Shown here in pieces: positions 10,691-21,100 of a DNA stretch of 64,000 bases. A program made the position numbers and the translations under genes. Under the pieces are notes generated by a model that was not told where the DNA came from, made no database searches, and saw only the letters and a list, made by a program, of their open reading frames with translations. The DNA lies in the NCBI GenBank assembly GCA_003439945.1, contig QVRM01000283.1, positions 186,001 through 250,000 of the forward strand. Direction: 5' to 3'. How positions within the stretch are numbered: the first letter of the stretch is position 1; each line of letters begins with the position of its first letter. The stretch comes from Dermanyssus gallinae. Taxonomy: Eukaryota; Arthropoda; Arachnida; Mesostigmata; Dermanyssidae.

Positions 10691-12360
10691 GTTAATCTGA
10701 CTAATACTCAATTATGTTTTTTCACTCAAATTGAGTATAATGTTTCAGAATTTTCTATCTTTATTACGCTTTCGGCAATTTTTTCTCCAATGGTGTGTTT
10801 TCCATTGCATGCTACTTGGCATACCTCTGCGGGCAGAACCGGCAGATGCACAACTCATACATCTTGAAAGGCGTTTGAACATAAATTTGCTGTGACTAAT
10901 AACGCATATTCAATATTCATATTTATATAAAGTATATAAGCATACATATACTACCAAAACCACATTTTGACAAACGGTCGAATTTGGTTTATATGTTTCA
11001 CTCTCTGAGTTGCATTACGCATTATCAGCAACTGTTTATTAGGCGGGTCCATGGTTAGCCAGTTCAAACGCTAAGACTTTGTCAAATCATCTGCTGCTTT
11101 CAACTATTGTCTCAATGCTTATTGTCGTCTTTACTGCTATAACAAATGCGTTAAAAGCGTGGAGTTTGTACCAACATAGAAACTCGATCTATAAAGACAA
11201 AACTTGCAGAGTCAACTATGTACATTAGCTGTTTGCATCATTATTTTTTTTGTGAAAGCATTAGAGACATTTTACAGTAAATACAGTTTGACATAGAATA
11301 AGAGTTGCACTAAACTAAAAGGTTAAACAAATACACAGAAAAGTTGCTAAAGAAGTGGGCAATATATCCAGAATTAGAATATCACAAATAACGAAACAAC
11401 TTTGTTCATAGACGAAACAATGACCTAGCCTAAGACCTGAACAGAGTCACGTAACAGAAATAGCTTGATCATAACTGTGTGGTATATATGTCAATACAAA
11501 TTTTTAATTCCTAGCTAATCACAAAACATGGGAAGATCAGGGACGTGTGACACACTTGAGCCTAGAGTGTGAGTGTCAGCAGAACGAGTCACTTCAGGTT
11601 TTCCATGTGGAGCAAATGAATATGACTTATGCCGTTATTAGAAACGACAAATTCGCGCATGCGGTCCTTGGCTAGCTCCGACGTACTTGCGGTACGGTAG
11701 ATGGAGGATAGCGAACAGCTCACACAAACTGTCCAAGCTCCGTCCGAACCATCTCTTTTCCATCTGGCCCCATCGGCCACTCGGAAAAGCTACTACTTGC
11801 CGATGCTCCACTCGTGGCGGCCGCTTTTTGGATTAGCGAGAAGCTCTCGACGTGAAGCATCGAACTCGTCCTGCTTCTATCTGCTGCTAATACTGTCAAA
11901 CGCCGTACTAGGCGTTATTTATCTGAATGGAGTAACGTGGCTACGGCGGTGGCTTGGGCGACCAAATCATCGTTCTAAGGATCGGAGTGGTTACTATCGT
12001 AACCACACAAACAGTCCACCAACATGGGTTCGATTTTGGCTGTGATTGGATTCGATCTTCTTCTTTAATCAGGTTGGGAGCTATTTTGCGGAATAATTAT
12101 TATGCGGCTGCTGCAATGTACGCATCAATCAAACATGATAACGCAATGGCCTGGCTACAAAAAGCAAAAGCGAAGTGATGCTATCTAGTAGATTCCGACC
12201 AGCCAACATTATGGAGTGTGACGGTTCTCATATGCCTACAACCTCCCCTGACAAACCCTAATGTAATTGCGACTCTAGCCTCCGAGAGTTACTATTGGAG
12301 CAAGTTGGGATAAAGAAAGATAAGTCTTCCTCGCGCCTTAGACGTTTCTGATTCCAATGA
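10691..12360. other. no gene recognised
   Basis: AT-rich to about 11550, then a more GC-rich patch (about 11700-12180) with an open stretch on the plus strand containing a hydrophobic segment (LLLILSNAVLGVIYL). No domain, splice pattern or family was recognised, so no gene is called. Confidence 0.4.
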
Positions 12361-12418
12361 TATTTATTCCAATGGAACATGGTCTCTGAGAAGTGTTGTT
12401 TAGGAGTGAGAGTGAAAT
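12361..12418 (+). repeat. left arm of a 58-bp inverted repeat pair
   Basis: It matches the reverse complement of 13995-14052 at 52 of 58 positions by eye. The pair brackets 1.58 kb containing a smaller foldback element. Confidence 0.85.
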
Positions 12419-12763
12419 TACTACAATTTGTGACACTGGTGTTTTTGCTTAACATAGGAGCACAAAATGTGCAATTGCGAGACAACCAGTCCTCTTATAC
12501 AGAAACAAAGGACACCATCGTATTCGTGACAGAAAGTCTGCTTTCTCCGAAGAACATATAACGCCAACCGGAAGGTGCGACATGGTTATTTAGAATCGAA
12601 TTCACAAAAATGAAGTTATTTTATTAGCTTTCACACCAAATGCCGCAAAGGCATAACCCTACGACCACTCACAACTCTCAAAACTAACACATTCAGACAG
12701 GCGCTTACGAAATATTGCATGACAATTATTTTCGTACCAAACCTATGGCAATGAGAGCTGTGG

Positions 12764-12940
12764 TTGCGAAATAATTAAGATTTTTCGGCGGGATGTCCAG
12801 GTTAAATGCATGCATAAATGTCTGTGTGGCGACATTCACTACCGCCGACGTGACGCGCGACAGCCGCAGCATCGCCACACAGTCATTTATGCATGCACTC
12901 AATTTCGACGTACCGCTGAAAAATCTTAATTACTCCGCAA
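12764..12940. mobile_element. foldback / MITE-like palindromic element
   Basis: Two 69-bp arms (12764-12832 and 12872-12940) are inverted copies of each other, with about 11 mismatches by eye (roughly 84%), around a 39-bp GC-rich centre. Conserved arm segments include TAATTAAGATTTTTC and GCATGCATAAATG. There is no coding capacity. Size and structure fit a non-autonomous foldback or MITE. No clear target duplication was found next to the ends, so the exact borders are uncertain. Confidence 0.75.
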
Positions 12941-13699
12941 TAGCCTGTGTGATGTTGAGCACCATAGGTCCTTGAGTCTTGTTGAAGAGACGGTGAAGTG
13001 TTGTAACGTTGGTAGTCGTGCTCTCATAAAGCTATGTGATGATAGCTGCTAATGATCCAAGAGACGGCGCCGAGAGTTAGTTGCTTCTCTGGTTTGCGGG
13101 AGGATTGTTCACGGCTCTACCGCATTTTGCACTCGAAGCATTTTATGTATTTCAGCTGTCTTTATTCTTTGAAGGAGACCACTACAATTGTGTGATAGAG
13201 CTTTAGCTATGTCATCATATGCTGTTTCTATTTCATATCAATATGCTATTTCTGAAAGCATATCCATATACAGATATTATATTAAACTAACGAATTTATT
13301 CATTTCTCACTATGGGTATTGACAAGTATGTTACGATATGCGGGCGTAGGCCAGGTAAACATCATATGACCTGCTTTAAACGGAGGCAGCCTTTCCGCGT
13401 TGTATGTCAAAATCTATACGCTGCATAAAAAGGAAGACGATCGTTGTCACCAAATGCGTCGTCCTGCACTGAAGACACACAATAGGCCGTGATGTCACAG
13501 TTTGTCAACGGGGTTATCACCTTGACACCGAAGAGGGCTGGCTAGGTTTGCTTCTAGTCGTAGGTCTACTGCAACGCTAAATGGTAGAGAAGTGTATCAA
13601 TTGGTGCACTGGAAAGCCCGTGTAAACAGGCGCCTGAATCCTTTGCGGATGCGATAGGCGAGCGCTAGTAGTGTCGGGAGGCATGTTGAGGAGACGTCG

Positions 13700-13960
13700 T
13701 TGTACCTGGTTCTGCAAAGGAGCACTTACGTTAAGATATTACGCTATCAGGACTACTGTACGCTTCAATAATCTCCTGAGGATGGGCCAAGCGATTTTTA
13801 GACTGGTCGACTCCCGCTGTATGTATATAGGAGAAAGCTTTGTTCTCGTTTGATATCATTGAGTAGACTATGGCCGAGCCGGCTTTAACCAGTATATCCG
13901 GGATTCCGAGGCCCCTTTTGGACACAGGGTTCAGAAGGGACACGGGGGTGGACAGTGTGA
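13700..13960 (-). pseudogene. possible LINE C-terminal fragment
   Basis: On the minus strand, 13731-13943 reads PVSKRGLGIPDILVKAGSAI, resembling the GGLGxPDxxxKxxA segment found after the RT domain of several LINEs. Nothing else of the element could be read nearby, and short matches of this kind occur by chance. Confidence 0.3.
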
Positions 13961-13994
13961 ACTCGTTAAGCGTTTGTAAATAATCGGCCTAATC

Positions 13995-14052
13995 ATTTCA
14001 CTCTCACTCCGAAACAACACTTTTCAGAGACAATGTTCCATTCAAACAAATA
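13995..14052 (-). repeat. right arm of the 58-bp inverted repeat pair
   Basis: Reverse-complement partner of 12361-12418, with six mismatches. A 50-bp palindrome lies 26 bp further right. Confidence 0.85.
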
Positions 14053-14077
14053 TTTGCTTTAACGAGCTCTACTATAA

Positions 14078-14127
14078 AAAAAATTGACAACCTATATATA
14101 TACATATATATAGGTTGTCAATTTTTT
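14078..14127. repeat. 50-bp perfect palindrome with TA-rich core
   Basis: Two perfect 24-bp arms (14078-14101 and 14104-14127) surround a 2-nt spacer. Each arm reads, from outside in, A6, TTGACAACC, then (TA)n. The outward segment TATAGGTTGTCAA resembles mariner-type termini, so two transposon ends fused head to head is one possible origin. Confidence 0.85.
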
Positions 14128-14289
14128 ACAAAACCACATAGGGCACAGTTGAGCTTGCACAGTAAAGCATACATATCCCCTGAACGTCTAATGACAGATG
14201 TTACAGTAAATACTCGCTTGTTTTATTAGTTCCTATTTCAAGAGCAGATTTCTTTGTAAGCAAACCAGACTAATGTCTCAATCGGAAGG

Positions 14290-14950
14290 AGTGAGAACGA
14301 GTGGGGGTAGTTGAAGCTAGAGCTACCGCGCGCCCGCACCGATCAGTGAAAGGGTTAACGAGTCGGTTACGGCCGCATCTCACGCCAGCATTTGGTCCTG
14401 CTCGAAGGTAGTCAGAGTCATGCCATTAGGTCTCTTCCCAACGTCTTTGACTAAACCGGGAAGCTCCAACCGAGCGTAATAATCTGCTAAATGTCTCATT
14501 CAGGGCTAAATGGCGTGCGATTCTGCCTGAACTCTCGGGACAGGAAAGTTCTTAGTGACCTAGGGAGTCGACCTTGTCACCTCATCTGCACTGCTTAGAG
14601 AATACTCCAACCTTAGTTCGACCAATATACGTGTAGACTCGTCGTCTAGAAGGGTACCTAGCTGAGGGATTGGGAAGGCGTGCAGCCATGTAAAGCTTTG
14701 GAAGCGGTCAAATTTATTCGGTACCATAAACCACTCCATCGAACGTCGTGTGACAGTTCCGGCCACGCACAGTGAAGAGAGGGGGATCTTCGGGAGAGCC
14801 TCACAGAATTCAATAACGTCACCTTGAGTCCGCTCCAGCGTAGTCCGGAAGTTCGCAATAGCCCAGGGTAGATTCAACGCTACTGGTCGACGAGTGCAAG
14901 GAGGCAATGTGCGCTTCGACTTAAAGGAAAACTGCTTCACGGAGACCTAA
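14290..14950 (-). pseudogene. RLE-LINE copy 1, C-terminal part
   Basis: Read on the minus strand, this holds the C-terminal region of a LINE with a zinc-knuckle and restriction-like endonuclease (RLE). Around 14700-14600 it reads FTWLHAFPIPQLGTLLDDES, the same block as AVPSPQLGTMLDPNSF in the copy at 29.7-30.4 kb. After a frameshift, 14560-14440 reads LSCPESSGRIARHLALNE, matching the LSCPKSAGRSSRHAELN block there. The endonuclease region beyond is scrambled by frameshifts and a stop. RLE-LINE is my label for the family; its clade among R2/NeSL-like elements is not settled from this sequence. Confidence 0.72.
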
Positions 14951-14952
14951 TA

Positions 14953-15098
14953 CTTTCTGGGCTGACTCTCAGCCAAGATTTAACGTCCATGGGACTGCTT
15001 TTTGCATTGCTTCATAGATGGGCCCCATAAATACAAATGTGCAACGGTAGGGGCTCGAACCCGCGCACCTATGTGTCTCCTCCGGTCGCGAGGAGCAT
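14953..15098 (-). mobile_element. SINE-A copy 2, 5'-truncated
   Basis: The minus strand begins within the tRNA-like head (CCTCGCGACCGGAGGAGACA), keeps the B-box (GGGTTCGAGCCCC) and runs to the family 3' end (TTAAATCTTGGCTGA). The first roughly 30 bp of the head are missing. It lies between a Tc1/Tc3-like transposase fragment and an RLE-LINE relic. Confidence 0.8.
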
Positions 15099-15099
15099 C

Positions 15100-15520
15100 A
15101 GAAGTCCATGACTTCGTATCATGAAGGAAATCGAGACGAGCTTTCTGATGCCCAGCGGCCAATCGGGGTTTTCACTTTGTTTTTTTCTCGCGAGCCAATG
15201 AGAAGATTCTTCCTTCCTGAGGAGGTTTTGCACGTTTCGCACGTTCGTTTGCACACCAGCCGCTGCCGCAATTGCCCTTGCCGAAAGCGCAGAGTTCGAC
15301 GCTTTCTTCAGAATTGCAAGCTTGCTTCGTTTCGAAATAGCATTTGGACGCCAAAAATTCTATTTACGGCGTAATTTTCACCTACATTTACGAAGTTGTT
15401 CACTACTTGGAGACAACGTCTCAATCGACGGTAACTTTTGCGATTAGAGAGGCCGACGTCCTTATAGGTCATGATTTGGGCTTTTTCGTCACTCATGAGG
15501 AGCCGGCCTAAGCCCATCGT
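15100..15520 (-). pseudogene. Tc1/Tc3-like transposase N-terminal relic
   Basis: On the minus strand a first helix-turn-helix is readable at about 15517-15390: MGLGRLLMSDEKAQIMTYKD, then GLSNRK, CLQVVNNF and GENY, the pattern of Tc1/Tc3 transposase DNA-binding domains. In other frames follow an LSARAIAAAAGVQTNV-type second helix-turn-helix (about 15290-15240), RNVQNLLRKEESSHWLARK, and finally GHQKARLDFLHDTKSW near 15105. The reading then runs straight into SINE-A copy 2 at about 15098. At least two frameshifts are present, and the whole DDE catalytic domain is absent. The match to the family is good in motif order and spacing. Confidence 0.72.
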
Positions 15521-15919
15521 TTCAACATCGAAAAAACCTCTGATAAGAGGTCTGCTGAATTATTCGCGGTGTAGCTGTGTCAAATAGAGATTTCGTGTTT
15601 CAAAGTAATCCGAGACCCCAAATGTCGATTGAAATATCCGTGTAGTCTTTCCACGATTGGTTACAATAAATGCGTGTAATGTGACAAAAGTTAAACAAAA
15701 AAACGTTTAAAATATAAAGGTACAGCCACCTTCTTTTCTCTGGCTGTATAGATATGTATACATATATATGGACGGATCGGCAAGTGTCAGTACTTTTCAT
15801 TTGAAAAATATAACCAAAAACTTCAAGGTATTCCGGTTTGTTTAACTTAGAAGTCCCGTTTATCGCGTACACACCAAATTTTGTTTATTGTTTGAAGAAA
15901 ACGAGGTTTGGCGATTTTT
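15521..15919. other. no gene recognised
   Basis: AT-rich sequence; a terminal repeat of the Tc1-like relic should lie near 15520-15600 but none was identified. Confidence 0.4.
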
Positions 15920-16080
15920 ATGGAGCCGATAATGGAGGAGCAACGAATCTGTATCAAAACCAAATCATATGCTCTAAATTGGTAGAAATGTTACAAACTG
16001 CTTATGGTGATCAAGCAATATCCCAAAAGCAGTGTCCGGGTACCGTAGATTTAGCAGGCGACCCTCCCGCTGCAATGCAC
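15920..16080 (+). pseudogene. mariner transposase N-terminal relic
   Basis: Across two frames the sequence reads EEQRICIKTKSYAL and then LVEMLQTAYGDQAISQKQ, aligning with the N-terminal helix-turn-helix of the mariner copy at 39.7 kb (DRICIKFCVK; VVEILQTSYGDQAVSRNT). Similarity ends at about 16080, and a (TA)n tract starts about 30 bp later. Only about 50 codons remain. Confidence 0.68.
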
Positions 16081-16112
16081 TCGTGCTATTCTTTGCTCCA
16101 GCTTTAGTATAA

Positions 16113-16125
16113 ATATATATATATA
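16113..16125. repeat. short (TA)n tract
   Basis: A TA run next to the mariner fragment at 15920-16080. Confidence 0.8.
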
Positions 16126-16129
16126 GCTT

Positions 16130-17095
16130 GGCTATATTTGATAACCGCTGTGATCAGCGCCATCTTGGCGAGGAGCGATGTCCGGGACTTAGTATGTGAA
16201 AGACATCAAAGGACAAAAGTATTCTGCTGAAGGTCTTTGTTGCACCCTGCCGTCCTGTCGTTCGTGTGACCCTCTTGTTTTCTCGGCCAGTTCTACCATT
16301 CTAACGCGAATGATTCGTAGTGATGCCGTCGGTACCGTCGGAACATCCTGCAGGTCATATGCGACCTTCTCTTGGTGTCACTGCTCTTGCTGGATGTCTC
16401 AGCCTCTCTCTATGCTCGATCCTTTCGAATGGCGTCCCGTCGCTCCTGTTGAACATCTTCAAGTGCGCTCTTGACAAGGCCCTTGTCTTTCTCTCGGTAT
16501 CTCTCTCCCCCCCCTCTCTCTCTACCTCTATCACTCTCTCTCTATCTCCCCATCTCTATGTGAGTGTGTTTTTCTCTCTTTCCTTTTGTGTTTCTGCTTT
16601 GCACAGTCACCTCCTCATAGTTCACTGCGGTGCGTAGCTGTGCATGCAGCGCAACGAGTGCAGTTTGATTCTCATGTCCCGGCATTGCCGGCAGCCGCTA
16701 GCAAACGCAACGACGAACATGTAGATAGATGATACACGTCATAAGCGACCCTGACGAGAGCCAACCGGCCGTCGTCATCGCCATTACACGCACGGATCAT
16801 TTGTCGTTTTTCTAGAAAGCATCACCCAGATAGATAGAGGGGTAGAAGAAAGAGAACGAGATCCTTTCAATGCGCCGACTAGTGAAGATATATTTATATC
16901 CGTTCTCACGATGAACATTCGACACGAGTGGCGTGGCGCGTTGAGATCTTGCACTCTTCACTCGCTTCACCACCTTCAATCCATCCCCCTCTACTACACC
17001 GACTACATCTAGCACTCCTGTTGGCGGTGCCGCCGCTGCTACCACATAGCACTGGCACGCCGGTGTTATCTCTATCGCTAGAAAAAAACTGTGCT
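16130..17095. other. CT-rich and GC-richer sequence, no gene recognised
   Basis: A (TC)n-rich block lies at about 16487-16560. The base composition rises in GC from about 16200 onward, and short open frames exist, but no domain is recognised. It may be the UTR or intron of a host gene together with the repeat block that follows. Confidence 0.4.
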
Positions 17096-17290
17096 CTGCC
17101 GCTGCTGCTATTCTTGCTGCTGTTGTTCTTGTTGTTGTTGCTATTGTTGTTGTTGCTGCTGTTGTTGTTGTTCTTGCTGTTGTTGTTCCTGTTGCTGTTT
17201 TTGTTGCTGTTGTTGTAGCTGTTGCTGTTGTTGTTGCTGTTGTTGTTGCTGTTGTTGTAGCTGTTGTTGCTGTTGCTGCCGCCGCCGCCG
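17096..17290. repeat. compound CTG/TTG trinucleotide repeat
   Basis: About 195 bp of mixed CTG, TTG and CTT units on the plus strand (CAG/CAA on the minus strand). The interruptions are irregular and in all frames give only low-complexity peptides. Confidence 0.92.
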
Positions 17291-17301
17291 CTCTTTGGCA
17301 G

Positions 17302-17455
17302 GTCAGTAGCAACTCCCGTACAAGGTCTTGCTTTCGACCGAGAGGCTATGTGTGATCGTTCTGCTGCTGATGATGATGATAATGATATGATTCATGAGCT
17401 TCTTGATAAAGCTGACGACAAAGATGAAGATTTATCTCTTCGACGACCAAAATGA
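17302..17455 (+). CDS. possible terminal exon with acidic tail
   Basis: After CTTTGGCAG (ending 17301), a plausible splice acceptor, one frame is open for about 50 codons to a stop at 17453-17455. It reads SVATPVQGLAFDREAMCD, then an acidic run DDDDND, then IHELLDKADDKDEDL and LRRPK. The composition looks protein-like rather than repeat-derived. The preceding tract is CTG/TTG rather than a clean polypyrimidine tract, and no upstream exon is visible, so this is weak evidence. Confidence 0.27.
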
Positions 17456-17794
17456 ATGTTTACCTCGCGTCGTGTTCTTTTTATCATATACATCGACTAT
17501 TATCGGATACCTTACCACCCTGTAAGGGTCCTCCTTCCACGGCGATCTCACTATGGCAACGCAGTTCAGATTCTCAAGGCCTCTTTAACAAGGGCGCTTA
17601 TTTGCTACTTGTTTACAGAGAAGCGTAACAATTGACTGATTAATTTAGTGAAATATTGCTTGTGCTCAAATGCTTGGCCCGCCGGCCATCTGAGAGTGTA
17701 TGCTATATTAAATTATCACTTAAAGAACCTAAATTGTGTTTCGCTAGGTTAGTGAGCGCCGTTATTTGAAGAAATATTTTTAAAGCGGAAATGT

Positions 17795-17826
<32 letters not shown>

Positions 17827-18794
17827 TACCACAACAGGTATAAACGTTCGAGTTTCGATGATGAAGTTCTATGTATTTGAAATATCGCATAACATACTTA
17901 TGGTACACACAACCTGTCTGGCCAAACATTTAGTAAGCGATATTGCCAAGATCTGTCGCGGTTCGAATGCCTTTGTACCATGACGAAGTCAACAAGAACT
18001 GCTCACGTCACTGGCCGAGTTGCTATGGGTACAGTCGAGAATGAAGCACTGCTGCGGAAGGGCTTACCGTGTGGTTGCACTAAGGATAATTCGTTCCGCA
18101 CCACACGATCAGCACATCTGCTTCACTAATTGTAGTCTAGAACTCTACTAGGATAAAAGTGTTGGAGAAAAAAAACTCTTGTGGTAGTCTGAATGGAACT
18201 TTATCGAAGAAGAATAATCCGAAACTATCGCAAAAGTCTTGACCTGGTCAAAATTTCATTCACAAGTCAAAATACCTTGTGAGGGTACCTAAAAGCAGTT
18301 GCCAGCATGATACTTTTTGCACATGTGTCACGATTAGCGGTGTTTCGGACAGCAGTAGACATTGCGGTTTTGGACGATCGTGTGTGGGCCCAGAGCTCTC
18401 TTCAAAAATGCAAGCTTGATCCTGTCGAGCATCTGCAATTGAATTGCACGGAACTTATCTCAAATAAATTGAATCTCATTAGAGACGAACGGTGCAATTT
18501 TAAAGACGAATATACGAAAGAGGGCTGTACTTAAGAAGACATTTAGGGAGAGCCGGCTTAATGCTGATGCTGGCTATTATAACATCGAGTAGTAGTAGTA
18601 GAGATAGACACTACTATACTTTACGCTACATAGGGCTGGCTAAAACTATATTTTATATTACTATATGGCTATTACTATACGCGCCTTTTAGGCAATATGA
18701 ACCGTAAATTATTGGTCGGATAAGGACAGTGAGCCTGAGGTAAGAAACATTCTTCACGTGGTCTAGAAGTGTGAACTACTATCTTAACTTACTA
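17456..18794. other. no gene recognised; (TA)n at 17795-17820
   Basis: AT-rich. A short open frame at 18307-18534 on the plus strand has no recognisable domain. Confidence 0.4.
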
Positions 18795-19200
18795 TACGCT
18801 GCTAGCCGGCCCGCCTCTCAAATTGCATGGCTTCGGTCTTATTGATCTTAATTTGAAGACCATGGTCCCCACAAATGTTTCAGCATAACGAAGACCTCCG
18901 CCCGTGCCGACTCGTAATTTTCCTACTCGACAAGGGAGATCAACAGCAGTGAGCTGCTTTGCGATACAGCATGATGGGGGCCAACTTGGCCACTTCATCT
19001 TGAATGATGGTTGGGCTTTTCCGCAGCTCCGTGCAGAGAACCCCGACGATGTTGGCAGGCACTTTTAATGTGGACAGTTTCTATTTTATCCCGCAGAGCT
19101 CCGAAAGCAGAATTCTACAAATACTGAGTACACAATCTGCTTTGTCTTTGTCATATTCCAAATATTTCCCAGCAGTACTTCGCAGACAGTAAAAGTTGAT
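18795..19200 (-). pseudogene. possible LINE RT fragment
   Basis: On the minus strand near 18870-18820 one frame reads CGDHGLQIKINKTEAMQF, the pattern (GLxIxxxKTexM.F) that follows the catalytic motif in many LINE reverse transcriptases. The catalytic motif itself is not visible and the flanking frames are broken. Low confidence. Confidence 0.35.
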
Positions 19201-19481
19201 CTGCCGTGGCGGAATCCGTGCTGCTACGTGGGAATGATCCTACGAGACTCAAGAAAACACAGAAGACGGGCAGTGAGTATTACTAAAAGGAGTCTGTAAC
19301 AGCAAATCCTTTTGTTGGATCCCCTGCCACGGAACCGATGTTCGTTCTAACTTATACGCTCTTGCTCTGCTTCTAGACCTTAACTTAGCGTAAGCGACGA
19401 CAGGAATATGCTATCCGTATCGTTACGGTATAATTCTCCTTATAAACGCCCCGAAACCACGGATAGAGCTACAACTACACA

Positions 19482-19531
<50 letters not shown>

Positions 19532-20189
19532 AATAGTGAATATTTAGAAATAATGGCTAATATTTATAATCTCTCCAAGTGCGAAAAGCTTACTTTGAGA
19601 AGAAGAACGAAACTGCTTTTCACAGCAAGTGATTTTACGTGGAGTGCTAAAACATATTGCTAGAGCGTCCGTTGGTTATTCGAGTACAAAATAGCAAAAC
19701 AATTATGATTAGGTACGGCGAGAGATTTATTTCGGGTATAGTTTGTCATCTAATAACTTATATCTAGAAACGTATTAAAGAGGCGAATAGGAGATTCTCC
19801 AAATTTCCGAACCACGACATTTAGAAACATTTGCGATCAATCAGTGTCAAACTATTAAGACCAGGCCAAGTAATCAACATTTGTCGAGTGCGACGAAGCA
19901 ATATTTTTATGTCTACGACGTCCAGCAAACGAGCGGTGAAGGACACCTAAAAACAACTGTCCTAGCATCCATCCAGCATGTGTAAAAAGCAACTATTGCG
20001 TAAGCACAGTAGAACGTTTCCCTTGTGAAGGGTCTCTTCGACAGAGCCATATCAGCCCACAGTTCTTCTCGTCGACACAGCCATATCAGTTCATAAAAAA
20101 ACGCCTGTAGAGCCTTATTTACGCATAGTAGAGACTCCCTTTGAATTTTGTGATGTCAGCAATATTATGCACACAAACTGACCATCTGA
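19201..20189. other. no gene recognised; (TA)n at 19485-19528
   Basis: Apart from the 44-bp TA run, no feature was recognised. Confidence 0.45.
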
Positions 20190-21100
20190 CTAAGGCCAAT
20201 TGCTAACAGACCCTAAGCTTATTGCCGATGAGTTCAATATATATTGCTTATATTCGGATATGGTTATAAAACTCTCCTGTAAAACAGAAAAGTTTTCTGC
20301 TCACAAAAAGCTAAAAGATCTCTCTTGTCTCGCTATCGCCATCCCTGTGATCAATTACGTCTCAATGTGGTTGACTTCGTTGAGAAATCAAGTCTATCTA
20401 GGAGTCCTCCTAGAATTTGCTCATTCGCACCTGAGTTGTGCGTCCGCCACGGTTTACTGGTTCAACTCTATTGAACTCGTTTGACATAAGGTCTTTTAAA
20501 ACTTTGGATTGAGTCTTATACTCTCCCCGTAGTCTAGTGCCGCATTACCCTCAATTTGCCTCGGAGAGCGTGCGTAAAAAATATTTTGTACCCCATATTA
20601 AAAAAAGCTTGGCATAACATAGATACGGGAACCTTTCAGGAATCGGTCTTCGGTCTGCTTATGTATTTAGTTAATATTAAACTTTATAAGTTTGAGGATT
20701 TGACGCAACAGCCTTGGGGAATAAATTGTTTTCGCCAGTGGGACAACAATTCTTGACTGAGCCCGTCTGACGTAATGATACAGACAATGAGAGCTTTATC
20801 TCGGAATGGGAAAATAAGGTTGAACAAGTCCGACGAGAAGTCGGAGACCTGGATATTTTCAGGGCCTCTCACCTCTGTTCTGGTCTTGCACGTGACAATC
20901 GCCACGTCTATACCAGATACATAGTTCATGGCTATCATCACCTGGTTTGTTCGAATACGAGCTTCCACGAAGAGTACACCGAGTGCGTCTGCCGACTGTG
21001 CTCTCAGGTGTGTACGAAGCTTCATGCGTCTGCCTGCCTAGCCCTTGCGAAGAGATTACTGCACTGCCTCTCTCGAATAACACGCCGGGAGCAGCTAACT
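20190..21100 (+). pseudogene. possible LINE relic (two pieces)
   Basis: The first piece, at about 20200-20300, reads LTDPKLIADEFNIYC, like the segment between endonuclease and RT (DPKxIANxFNxYF). At about 20630-20690 a GTFQESVFGLLMYLVNI stretch resembles RT motif B. The second piece, at about 20950-21080, reads ECVCRLCSQ and then HASACLALAKRLLHC, like the Cys/His-rich C-terminal segment of some LINEs. Each match is short and frameshifted. Confidence 0.33.

Noticed and set aside
11701..12045. Plus-strand 114-residue frame with a hydrophobic segment
   Set aside because: No family, splice signals or repeat relation; the composition could be chance.
16812..17312. Minus-strand 166-residue Ala/Thr-rich frame
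   Set aside because: It is the antisense of the CTG/TTG repeat; the unique part shows no domain and the candidate exon on the plus strand overlaps it.
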